DNA of 6,858 nucleotides, taken from the NCBI GenBank assembly GCA_945494195.1, contig CALYVJ010000086.1:1-6858 (forward strand). Direction: 5' to 3'. The first letter of the stretch is position 1; every line of letters begins with the position of its first letter. The translations under genes and the position numbers were made by a program. The notes below the pieces were generated by a model. That model was given only the letters and a program-made list of their open reading frames with translations, did not search any database and was not told where the DNA came from. Shown here piece by piece: positions 1 through 6,094 of the stretch. The DNA comes from an uncultured Selenomonas sp. (GTDB lineage: Bacteria > Bacillota > Negativicutes > Selenomonadales > Selenomonadaceae).

Positions 1-888
1 ATGCTCTACCTTCACGGGATATCCTTTGGCCCCCAACCGATTATAAACGTGCTGGGCCGTAAAAACACTGCGATGCATGCCACCCGTGCAGCCCACAGCA
101 ACCACCAGCTGACTCTTTCCTTCTTTGACATACTGCGGCACCAAAAAATCGAGCATCCCATCCAAATGCTTGAGGAATTCCTGCGTCACCGGCCATTTGG
201 CAATGTATTCAGCCACCTCAGGAACAGCACCGCTCTTATGACGCATGGATTCGATATAGAAAGGATTCGGCAAGAATCGTACATCCAGCACCAGATCGGC
301 ATCCAGCGGCATACCGAACTTGAACCCGAAGGACAACACATTGATGCTCATCTGCTCACCCTCATTCGTGCCAAACAAGCGATGAATCTTATCCCGCAGC
401 TCAACCTTCTTGAGTTCTGACGTATCAATAATATAGGTTGCCTTAGCCCGGGCAGGTGCCAGCCGCTCACGTTCCTTGGCTATGCCATCGGAAATACGGG
501 AAGAGGGCGCCATGGGATGACGGCGGCGCGTCTCCTTATAACGGCGGATAATCACGGGGTCGGATGCATCCATGAAGAGCATCTCATAGGGAACATCATC
601 CCGATCCATATCATCCAAAGTATGGATAAAGGTGTCAAAAAACTCGCGGCTTCGCGTATCCACCACCAATACCACCTTACCGACATGACCTCCGGCGTGT
701 TTGCAAAGCTCTACGAATTTCGGGATAAACACGGCCGGCAGATTGTCCACCACAAAATAGCCGAGATCCTCCATATAGCGGCAAGCCTGGGTTTTGCCAC
801 CGCCCGACATGCCGGTAACAATGACCAGCCGGAACTTATCTTCTTTATTCACCTGCTCCTCGACAGCCTCTAATTCTTTATCCATCAT
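1..888 (-). CDS. rapZ: RapZ/YvcJ-family nucleotide-binding protein, 3' end cut by the window edge
   Basis: P-loop ATPase/GTPase of the RapZ (YvcJ) family, cytoplasmic. In enterobacteria RapZ binds small RNAs and guides RNase E in control of glucosamine-6-phosphate synthase; in Firmicutes YvcJ hydrolyses nucleotides and its RNA role is not established. Translated from the reverse strand, 296 codons are open to base 1 with no stop. Visible: Walker A GMSGGGKT at residues 26-33, the family signature EDLGYFVVDNLP at 40-51, and the C-terminal domain signature GCTGGMHRSV at 266-275, followed by YPVKVEH at the edge. Family proteins are about 285-295 residues, so only a few codons are missing. Two ATGs are adjacent (888 and 885). 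AAGGTG lies 2 bases before the first and 5 before the second, so 885 may be the real start. It follows the HAD gene by 33 bases with no terminator between, so co-transcription is likely. In many Firmicutes yvcK and whiA come next, which would lie off the left edge. Confidence 0.95.
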   Translation of the reverse strand, partial: MMDKELEAVEEQVNKEDKFRLVIVTGMSGGGKTQACRYMEDLGYFVVDNLPAVFIPKFVELCKHAGGHVGKVVLVVDTRSREFFDTFIHTLDDMDRDDVPYEMLFMDASDPVIIRRYKETRRRHPMAPSSRISDGIAKERERLAPARAKATYIIDTSELKKVELRDKIHRLFGTNEGEQMSINVLSFGFKFGMPLDADLVLDVRFLPNPFYIESMRHKSGAVPEVAEYIAKWPVTQEFLKHLDGMLDFLVPQYVKEGKSQLVVAVGCTGGMHRSVFTAQHVYNRLGAKGYPVKVEH

Positions 889-921
889 TTCACCTTCTAG
901 CCTAAAGATTGAACCCCACCA

Positions 922-1728
922 TTATTTCTGTTTCAAAACAAACCGGAATACCGCATCGGCCCAGCCATTTTCTACACAGGTTCCAGTCTCGCAGTCGCAG
1001 ACCTGTTTGACGGCTGCCACAGCATTTCCCATCGCCACCGAATGCCCAGCGGCTTTTAACATCGGCAAATCATTCTCCGCGTCGCCAATGGCCATGGTGT
1101 CGGCAATGGAAATATCCAGCCGTTTGGCCAGATTGCGGATTCCCGCCGCCTTGCTGACCCCTGGATTGATGATTTCCGCATACTGTGCCTTGGAACGCAT
1201 CGGCGAAAGCACGTCACCAAACACCGACCGCAATTCCGCAATGCGGGCATCAGTCTCCGCCGAATCATCGGTAATGGAGAGCAGTTTGCATACTTCCGCC
1301 GTATGTTCCTTGAGACCCTCCCAGCCAACGGCATGGCCCTTGATTTGCTGATCCGCTTCATAGGCCTGGGCATACTGGTTGAACTCAGCATAATACAGTT
1401 CATCCTGACTGTAAATCTGCAGGTACCAGTCCCGCTCCCGGCAGTAATCGATCACCCGGCACACCAGCTCCGGCTTCAGATAATTGCTGTACAGCACCTC
1501 ACCAGCCACAGTCTTAATCAAGGCCCCATTATAGGTGATAATGGGAACATCGACCCCCAGTGCCTTGGCCACCGGCAAGGCAGCCTTATACATGCGGCCG
1601 GTGGCAATCGTCACGGTGACCCCGGCTTTTACAGCTGCCTGGGCAGCTGCTATATTTTCATCCGATACCTGCTGACCACTTGGCAGCAGCGTACCATCCA
1701 AGTCTGTCACAAAAAGCTTGATTGACAT
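922..1728 (-). CDS. Cof-type HAD-IIB family phosphatase
   Basis: Mg-dependent haloacid dehalogenase phosphatase of subclass IIB (Cof/YbjI/YidA type), 268 residues, the usual length. These enzymes hydrolyse sugar phosphates, flavin mononucleotide or similar small phosphates; the substrate cannot be read from sequence. Seen: motif I DLDGTLL at 9-15 (nucleophile D9, acid/base D11), motif II ATGR at 42-45 (T43), motif III lysine K193 in VSKAAG, and motif IV GDAEND at 215-220. The region between about 85 and 190 is the C2B cap. The start at 1728 is supported by GAGGAGG seven bases upstream. The C-terminal part has three cysteines in eight residues (CDCETGTC, 244-251), where relatives usually carry a D-x-VT-x-S/N stretch. 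It is the first gene of a leftward unit with rapZ, and a weak promoter candidate lies at 1769-1796. Class is certain; the reaction is unknown. Confidence 0.93.
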   Translation of the reverse strand: MSIKLFVTDLDGTLLPSGQQVSDENIAAAQAAVKAGVTVTIATGRMYKAALPVAKALGVDVPIITYNGALIKTVAGEVLYSNYLKPELVCRVIDYCRERDWYLQIYSQDELYYAEFNQYAQAYEADQQIKGHAVGWEGLKEHTAEVCKLLSITDDSAETDARIAELRSVFGDVLSPMRSKAQYAEIINPGVSKAAGIRNLAKRLDISIADTMAIGDAENDLPMLKAAGHSVAMGNAVAAVKQVCDCETGTCVENGWADAVFRFVLKQK

Positions 1729-1768
1729 TTCTTTTCCTCCTCAATACTGGGGATAAAATCTCAACCCT

Positions 1769-1796
1769 ATTTTCTCACATCAGCAGAAAATTGCAA
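1769..1796 (-). promoter_or_regulatory. Candidate promoter of the HAD-IIB/rapZ unit
   Basis: On the reverse strand TTGCAA (1796-1791) is followed after 16 bases by GAAAAT (1774-1769), four of six matches in each box. It sits about 40 bases before the HAD ribosome binding site in the divergent intergenic region. It is a weak match and the only reasonable pair I found there. Confidence 0.35.
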
Positions 1797-1813
1797 GTGG
1801 CTGACGCTTCTCC

Positions 1814-1842
1814 TTGAAAAAAGCTCTCTTATATAAGATAAT
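1814..1842 (+). promoter_or_regulatory. Promoter of the clpX-type gene
   Basis: TTGAAA (1814-1819), 17-base spacer, GATAAT (1837-1842): five of six matches in each box at optimal spacing, so a good housekeeping sigma promoter. The expected transcript start is near 1849, giving a leader of under 40 bases. A 10-base perfect palindrome, CTTATATAAG (1828-1837), overlaps the spacer and the first base of the -10. It could be an operator or simply AT-rich DNA. I find no CtsR direct repeat or CIRCE element, so standard heat-shock control is not indicated. Confidence 0.7.
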
Positions 1843-1886
1843 AATACTACAAATAGAAATCAATAAGCCGGAAAGGACGTTTTCCC

Positions 1887-3170
1887 ATGGAAAAGAAAGT
1901 AATCACCCATCAGTGCAGCTTCTGCAAGCGCACGATCAAAGTCCGTGATCAATACGATATGCCAATATACGACCCCAGCACGGGGTTTGCCATTTGCAAA
2001 AACTGCGTACGCGAAATTAACCACTTCCTGGACGAACACGAAGAAGCGGCCCAGCAGGAAGAGACGAAGGCTTTTGCCGGCCAGCTTGACGATATCCTAG
2101 CCAAGAACAAGCCGCATATCATCAAAGAGTATCTTGATGAATACATCATCAACCAGGATCGTGCCAAGAAAATTCTCTCGGTTGCCGTCTACAACCACTA
2201 TAAACGCATGAAATACGGCTACCTGAATGACGATGGTACCGAAATCGAAAAATCCAATGTCATCATGCTCGGCCCGTCAGGCTGTGGTAAAACAGCTCTG
2301 CTCTCACACCTGTCCAAACTGCTTGATATCCCCTTCGCCGTAACGGATGCTTCGAGCCTCACCGAGGCTGGCTTCGTCGGAGCTGACGTAGAGGTCGCCG
2401 TCCGCAACCTTTACTACGCCGCCGACAAGGACATCGAAAAAGCCGAACACGGCATCATCTACCTCGACGAATTCGATAAGATTGCCCGCAAATCCGGTGC
2501 CAACAACTCGATCACAGCGGACCCTGGACACGAGGGCGTTCAGCAGGCACTCTTAAAAATGCTGGAGGGAAGTGTCGTCGAATTCACCTCCCGCGGCCAG
2601 CGCAAGCACCCGGAAGCACCGACCATAAAGGTCGACACCCGCAACATCCTGTTCATCGTCGGTGGTGCCTTTGTCGGCATCGACGATGTCATCGGCAAGC
2701 GCCTGTCCAAGACCAGCTCCATTGGCTTTGGCGCCGATGTACAGGGAAAAGATGATAAACCGAAGTTTGATGAACTCATCCACAAAGTTCGCCCGGAAGA
2801 CCTCATGCAATACGGCATCATTCCGGAAATCATCGGCCGTCTCCCAGTCATCTGCACCCTCGAAACCCTCGACGAAGACGCCCTGCTGCGCATCCTGACC
2901 GAGCCCAAGAACGCGCCAGTCAAGCAGTATGAAAAGCTGCTGGCCATGGACAACGTCCAGCTCCAGTTCCAGGAAGACGCCCTGCGCGCCGTTGCGAAAA
3001 AGGCCATTGAACGCAAGACCGGTGCCCGCAGCCTCAAGGGCATCATCGAGGATGTCATGCTTGATATCATGTTCGATATCCCCAAATCCGATGAGCCCCG
3101 CAAGGTCATCATCACCAAAGACTGCATTGAAAACGGTGCTAAACCTGACGTAGTAAAACTTGACAAATAA
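1887..3170 (+). CDS. clpX: ClpX-type AAA+ protein unfoldase, divergent, possibly a second ClpX
   Basis: Hexameric ATP-driven unfoldase that would feed proteins into the ClpP peptidase; 427 residues, normal ClpX length. N-terminal zinc domain: C10-x2-C13 and C37-x2-C40, but with 23 residues between the pairs, where typical ClpX has about 18. ATPase motifs: Walker A GPSGCGKT 129-136, Walker B IIYLDEFDKI 190-199 (D194, E195), arginine finger R318 in IIGRLP, sensor-2 R381 in GARSL. The RKH loop is kept (239-241). The IGF loop at 279-281 is kept, so ClpP docking is expected. Oddities: pore-1 reads GFVG (162-165) in place of GYVG, and pore-2 reads SITADPGHEGVQ (208-219) where classical ClpX has SITRDVSGEGVQ, losing the pore arginine. 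AAAGGA (1872-1877) lies nine bases before the ATG. The gene stands alone with its own promoter and terminator, without clpP, tig or lon beside it. I infer a specialised paralogue, but whether the genome has another clpX cannot be seen here. Confidence 0.88.
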   Translation: MEKKVITHQCSFCKRTIKVRDQYDMPIYDPSTGFAICKNCVREINHFLDEHEEAAQQEETKAFAGQLDDILAKNKPHIIKEYLDEYIINQDRAKKILSVAVYNHYKRMKYGYLNDDGTEIEKSNVIMLGPSGCGKTALLSHLSKLLDIPFAVTDASSLTEAGFVGADVEVAVRNLYYAADKDIEKAEHGIIYLDEFDKIARKSGANNSITADPGHEGVQQALLKMLEGSVVEFTSRGQRKHPEAPTIKVDTRNILFIVGGAFVGIDDVIGKRLSKTSSIGFGADVQGKDDKPKFDELIHKVRPEDLMQYGIIPEIIGRLPVICTLETLDEDALLRILTEPKNAPVKQYEKLLAMDNVQLQFQEDALRAVAKKAIERKTGARSLKGIIEDVMLDIMFDIPKSDEPRKVIITKDCIENGAKPDVVKLDK

Positions 3171-3180
3171 TTGATTGTGA

Positions 3181-3218
3181 AAGAGCCGCTGACTTCCCGG
3201 AGTCAGCGGCTCTTTTTT
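3181..3218 (+). terminator. Intrinsic terminator of the clpX-type gene
   Basis: A perfect 14-base-pair stem (3181-3194 with 3201-3214) with loop TCCCGG leads into six Ts (3213-3218), 10 bases after the clpX-type stop. Read leftward, the same hairpin stands 22 bases after the aroF stop but is followed only by TTTCAC, so it would be at best a weak terminator for the aroF transcript. Confidence 0.93.
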
Positions 3219-3236
3219 ATACCGGGATATCCACCT

Positions 3237-4268
3237 TTAAATATCCATCGGCACGATATTTTCCTGTTTCATGAACTGGGACAGTTTCTGGATGCCAGCC
3301 ATGACTTCCTGATAATTTTCCGGCGTCAGGGACTGCGGTCCGTCAGAAAGGGCTTTTGCCGGATTCGGATGAACCTCCATCATAAGCCCATCGGCACCAG
3401 CAGCAACAGCCGCAAAGGCCATCGGCTTCACCATACGCCACTTACCCGTTCCATGGCTCGGATCGACGATAATGGGCAAGTGGGAGAGATGCTTTACTGC
3501 CGCCACCGCACTGAGATCAAGCGTATTGCGCGTATACGTCTCATAAGTGCGGATGCCCCGCTCGCACAGAACGACATTGGGGTTGCCTTCATTCATGATA
3601 TATTCCGCAGCATTGAGCCATTCATCAATGGTAGCAGCCAGCCCGCGTTTCAGCAGAACCGGTTTGCCACAACGGCCCACTTCCTTGAGCAGGCCAAAAT
3701 TCTGCATATTGCGGGCACCGACCTGAAGCATATCGGCGTATTCCGCTACGCCATCAATAGCCTCGACAGTAGTCACCTCAGTAACCACCCGCAGCCCGGT
3801 ACGCTCACGGGCTTCTGCCAAATACTTCACTCCCTGCTCTTCCAAGCCCTGAAAAGAATACGGTGACGTACGCGGCTTGTAAGCGCCACCGCGCAAGAAT
3901 TGTGCCCCAGCGGCCTTGACGATTTCCGCGGCCTCAAAGAGCTGCTCCTTCGACTCTACCGCACAAGGTCCCGCCATGACTACCGGCGTGCCATCGCCAA
4001 TCTTCACCCCGGCTACATCGATAACGCTGCTCTGGGGGTGGAACTCACGGCTGGCCAATTTATAGCTTTTGGAAATCGACACCGTTTTTTCCACCCCTGG
4101 CAGGGCATCAATGGGCACACTGGCGAGTCTGGTCTTATCACCGATAACACCGACGATTTTCTGCTGGCTGCCCTCCATGACCTTGGCCTCCAGCCCAGCT
4201 TCATTGACCGCCTCGATAACGCCCTTGATTTCCGCTGCCGTCGCATCGACATTCATGATGATAACCAT
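3237..4268 (-). CDS. aroF: 3-deoxy-7-phosphoheptulonate (DAHP) synthase, type Iβ with N-terminal regulatory domain
   Basis: Condenses phosphoenolpyruvate and erythrose 4-phosphate to DAHP, the first step of the shikimate pathway; cytoplasmic. It has 343 residues, close to the Thermotoga-type enzyme. Residues 1 to about 70 form the ferredoxin-like domain that in characterised relatives mediates feedback inhibition by aromatic amino acids. The TIM-barrel carries GPC at 100-102 (metal ligand C102), substrate loop KPRTS at 131-135, QVGARNMQN 182-190, LLKRG 205-209, CERGIRT 235-241, DPSHGTGK 269-276 (metal ligand H272), and EVHPNP 298-303 with downstream D309 (E298 and D309 as metal ligands). The start at 4268 has GAGAGG seven bases before it. 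The gene begins 22 bases after the pheA stop with its binding site in that gap, so the two form an operon. Which amino acid inhibits it cannot be read here. Confidence 0.97.
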   Translation of the reverse strand: MVIIMNVDATAAEIKGVIEAVNEAGLEAKVMEGSQQKIVGVIGDKTRLASVPIDALPGVEKTVSISKSYKLASREFHPQSSVIDVAGVKIGDGTPVVMAGPCAVESKEQLFEAAEIVKAAGAQFLRGGAYKPRTSPYSFQGLEEQGVKYLAEARERTGLRVVTEVTTVEAIDGVAEYADMLQVGARNMQNFGLLKEVGRCGKPVLLKRGLAATIDEWLNAAEYIMNEGNPNVVLCERGIRTYETYTRNTLDLSAVAAVKHLSHLPIIVDPSHGTGKWRMVKPMAFAAVAAGADGLMMEVHPNPAKALSDGPQSLTPENYQEVMAGIQKLSQFMKQENIVPMDI

Positions 4269-4290
4269 AGATATACCTCTCTTCTCCTCT

Positions 4291-5139
4291 TCATTCTACT
4301 GTATAAACGGGAAACGTCCCCAAATTCTTGAGCCAGATACTCTTCTTCGCCACAGCGTCAATGGACTCCTGCAACGCTTTTTCGTCCGGCGTATACTCCA
4401 AATCGAAAAAGAAAATATACGCCCCGAGTTCCGTGCGTGCCGGCCGGGATTCGATACGAGTCATGTTGATGCCCCGCTCGGCAAACTCCCTGAGCACGTC
4501 GTAAAGAGCACCCGCCTTCTGTCCATCGATCTGGCAAATAATCAAGACCTTTTCCTTCGGCAAGAACGGATTGCCCGCCCCACGGCGGCGGACTTGGAAA
4601 AATCTGGTGCAATTTGCCATATTGTCCTGAATCTCTGCCGCAATAGTATGCAAGCCGTTCAGTTCACCGGCCCGCTCCGTACAGATGGCCGACCAGCCGG
4701 ATGACGCCGATTCTGCCGCCACCAGCTCTGCCGCCCGGGCCGTACTGGAAACCTTGACAATCTCTGCCTGCGGATAATGCTGCTGCAGATAGGCCCGGCA
4801 CTGGGAAATAGGCTGGGGATGCGAATACACGCGTCGGATTCCCTCCGCCTCACACTTGGCCATCAACTGATTATGGACCGGCCAGATGAGTTCCCGGGCC
4901 ACCTCCAAAGTCTCACTGCGAGCCAGGGTATCCAGCGTTATATTGATTGCCCCCTCCAGCGAATTTTCCACCGGGACCAGCGCCGTATCCAATCGCCCCG
5001 CATCCACTTCCTGAAGGCATTCAAAGAGGTCCGGAACCGTCACCAGCTCATACGGCGCTTCCAGCCGCCCGTTCAAATAACTAGCCGCCGCCTCGCTATG
5101 GGTTCCCTTCGGGCCCAGCACCCCCATTCGTTTGCTCAT
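4291..5139 (-). CDS. pheA: Prephenate dehydratase with C-terminal ACT domain
   Basis: Converts prephenate to phenylpyruvate, the committed step to phenylalanine. It is a monofunctional enzyme of 282 residues without a fused chorismate mutase. Catalytic region: GPKGTHSE at 9-16, VPVENS at 55-60, SHPQPISQCRAYL at 106-118, and NCTRF at 176-180 with the catalytic threonine T178. The ACT domain spans about 198-275 and shows the phenylalanine-binding elements GAL (210-212) and ESRP (230-233), so allosteric inhibition by Phe is expected from the family. The start at 5139 is set by AGGAGG seven bases upstream; an earlier ATG inside the binding-site region runs into TGA after one codon. First gene of the pheA-aroF unit, with a promoter and a terminator-like hairpin in its leader (5140-5260). 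Its product acts many steps after its operon partner, so the pair couples pathway entry to the Phe branch. Confidence 0.97.
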   Translation of the reverse strand: MSKRMGVLGPKGTHSEAAASYLNGRLEAPYELVTVPDLFECLQEVDAGRLDTALVPVENSLEGAINITLDTLARSETLEVARELIWPVHNQLMAKCEAEGIRRVYSHPQPISQCRAYLQQHYPQAEIVKVSSTARAAELVAAESASSGWSAICTERAGELNGLHTIAAEIQDNMANCTRFFQVRRRGAGNPFLPKEKVLIICQIDGQKAGALYDVLREFAERGINMTRIESRPARTELGAYIFFFDLEYTPDEKALQESIDAVAKKSIWLKNLGTFPVYTVE

Positions 5140-5158
5140 TCCATCTCCTCCTGACCGG

Positions 5159-5212
5159 TCAGCGTATAAAAAAGCTCCATCCTCTAAAGGACGGAGCTTG
5201 ATGTATCGTCAT
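5159..5212 (-). other. Candidate 17-codon leader ORF before pheA (Phe-containing)
   Basis: ATG at 5212 opens a reading frame for MTIHQAPSFRGWSFFIR, ending at TGA 5161-5159. It contains three Phe codons, two adjacent, and one Trp, and it spans the terminator hairpin, an arrangement reminiscent of amino acid leader peptides. Against it: AAAGGA (5219-5214) is only one base from the ATG, too close for good initiation; two of the three Phe codons arise from the terminator T-run; and the peptide is not Phe-rich like the classical pheL peptide. May be chance. Confidence 0.22.
5168..5199 (-). terminator. Intrinsic terminator hairpin in the pheA leader (attenuator or exonuclease-gene terminator)
   Basis: On the reverse strand AAGCTCCGTCC pairs with GGATGGAGCTT (11 pairs, one G-T wobble) around loop TTTAGA, running into six Ts (5173-5168). 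It lies after the pheA promoter and before its ribosome binding site, so it must be passed to express pheA. It is also 112 bases after the stop of the exonuclease gene and would end that transcript. The forward strand has no T-run, so it is one-way. Confidence 0.85.
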
Positions 5213-5231
5213 TTCCTTTAAAATTGATAAT

Positions 5232-5260
5232 ATCATAACACAATACCCATCAATCAGCAA
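5232..5260 (-). promoter_or_regulatory. Promoter of the pheA-aroF operon
   Basis: On the reverse strand TTGCTG (5260-5255), a 17-base spacer and TATGAT (5237-5232). The -10 is five of six; the -35 matches only in TTG. The predicted start is near 5225, giving a leader of about 86 bases that contains the terminator hairpin. The weak -35 leaves room for other control, but I see no clear operator. Confidence 0.6.
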
Positions 5261-5310
5261 GAGAAAAATAAACAGTTACATAGTTTGTGTGCCAGAAAAG
5301 CACATCTGTA

Positions 5311-5970
5311 TTACAGATTGTCTTTTAATTTCAACAGATCCGGGCACAAATCCCCAATGGAGCTGGCCAAATCTTCCTTGGGCTGGAGAATGTCCAATAC
5401 GGGCTGCATCGTCGCCCGGAACTTCTCATCATCCTGCATGAGTACCAGAATCGCACTGGTATTGATGGCATCTGCCAAAGCCGTATGCTGGGTGCCTTCA
5501 AATTGATGGTCCATCGCCCCCAAAGCGTGCTTGAGAGCCAGGCTGTTGTGCAGGCCCAGGCGGTTATCAAACTCCTGCTGCAAGTCCACCCAGCGGTCAT
5601 CCAGCCATTTCACATCGAACGCTGGCATCTTGAAGCGGCACTCCTTTTTGAGCTGCTTGATATCCGACATGCTCCAGGAATAGATTTTGGTTTCCGCTTC
5701 CCCAATCCAATCCACGAAGTTCTGGAAACAGACCTCGTAGGCCTCTTTCCCTTCCACCATTGCCTGGGTAATGCCGGTAAGATTGGTAATGTGTTTTTTT
5801 ATCGGGCCATAGGCGGGAGCTACATAACACTGGAATTCTGCTTCCTGCTCAAAATTTTCATCGAGACGCACGGCACCAAACTCGATGACTTCTTCATTCA
5901 TCTTGCGGCGCACATCGCGAAATTCCCGGCTCACTGGATTCATTTCCAAGTCTACGACCACGTATTTCAT
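5311..5970 (-). CDS. DEDDh-type 3'-5' exonuclease, DnaQ/ERI-1/KapD-like
   Basis: Single-domain RNase H-fold exonuclease of 219 residues, cytoplasmic. All five metal and catalytic positions are visible: D7 and E9 in VDLEMN (ExoI), D103 in SMSDIKQL (ExoII), and H162 with D167 in HTALAD (ExoIII, the h type). ITNLTGIT at 61-68 is the conserved family stretch. The nearest described relatives by layout are KapD, an inhibitor of the KinA sporulation pathway in Bacillus, and ERI-1-type RNA exonucleases; substrate and role cannot be settled here. No polymerase or BRCT domain is fused, so it is not the Pol III epsilon chain fused to another module. The start at 5970 has GGGGGA five bases upstream. Transcribed from 6041-6013 as a single gene; the next hairpin in its direction is at 5199-5168, beyond the pheA promoter, so some readthrough into pheA-aroF is possible. 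Confidence 0.9.
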   Translation of the reverse strand: MKYVVVDLEMNPVSREFRDVRRKMNEEVIEFGAVRLDENFEQEAEFQCYVAPAYGPIKKHITNLTGITQAMVEGKEAYEVCFQNFVDWIGEAETKIYSWSMSDIKQLKKECRFKMPAFDVKWLDDRWVDLQQEFDNRLGLHNSLALKHALGAMDHQFEGTQHTALADAINTSAILVLMQDDEKFRATMQPVLDILQPKEDLASSIGDLCPDLLKLKDNL

Positions 5971-6012
5971 CTGTATCCCCCATACTTTCTGTCGATTACT
6001 TCCTTTCCTTTT

Positions 6013-6041
6013 ATTCTACGTGATTCCTTCGTTTTCTTCAA
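6013..6041 (-). promoter_or_regulatory. Promoter of the exonuclease gene
   Basis: On the reverse strand TTGAAG (6041-6036), a 17-base spacer, then TAGAAT (6018-6013); four and five of six matches. The expected start is near 6006, about 35 bases before the ATG. Its -35 box lies within the region where a -35 for the divergent gene at 6095 would fall. Confidence 0.65.
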
Positions 6042-6051
6042 TAGGATTCTA

Positions 6052-6060
6052 TGCTATCAT
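6052..6060 (+). promoter_or_regulatory. Extended -10 promoter of the HAD-IA phosphatase gene
   Basis: TGC immediately before TATCAT (6055-6060) makes an extended -10 element; no good -35 is seen (TTTTCT at 6032-6037 is 17 bases away). The expected start is near 6067. The transcript then has AAAGGA (6083-6088) six bases before the ATG. Confidence 0.55.
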
Positions 6061-6094
6061 AAAAGAGATTTCCCGTTGACAGAAAGGACCTAAG

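Noticed and set aside
1..873. Forward open frames (1-420 and 517-873) in the first 900 bases
   Set aside because: They are antisense to rapZ, whose Walker A and GCTGG-x-HRS motifs read clearly on the other strand.
1741..1886. CtsR or CIRCE heat-shock operator before the clpX-type gene
   Set aside because: Neither the GGTCAAA direct repeats nor the CIRCE inverted repeat is present.
2540..3166. Long reverse-strand open frame (about 208 codons) inside the clpX-type gene
   Set aside because: Serine- and methionine-rich translation with no recognisable domain and no ribosome binding site; it lies opposite a gene with full AAA+ motifs, so it is a shadow frame.
3181..3218. Equal two-way terminator shared by the clpX-type gene and aroF
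   Set aside because: The leftward side has only three Ts before CAC, so I count it as a good terminator for the rightward gene only.
3171..3866. Forward open frame of about 231 codons opposite aroF
   Set aside because: Begins at the terminator of the preceding gene, has no binding site and lies antisense to clear DAHP synthase motifs.
5140..5310. T-box riboswitch before pheA
   Set aside because: No AGGGTGG-type T-box sequence or specifier-loop region; the predicted leader is under 90 bases, far too short.
6076..6081. Perfect TTGACA as a -35 for the HAD-IA gene
   Set aside because: A -10 at 16-18 bases would fall inside the coding start and nothing there resembles TATAAT; it also abuts the ribosome binding site.
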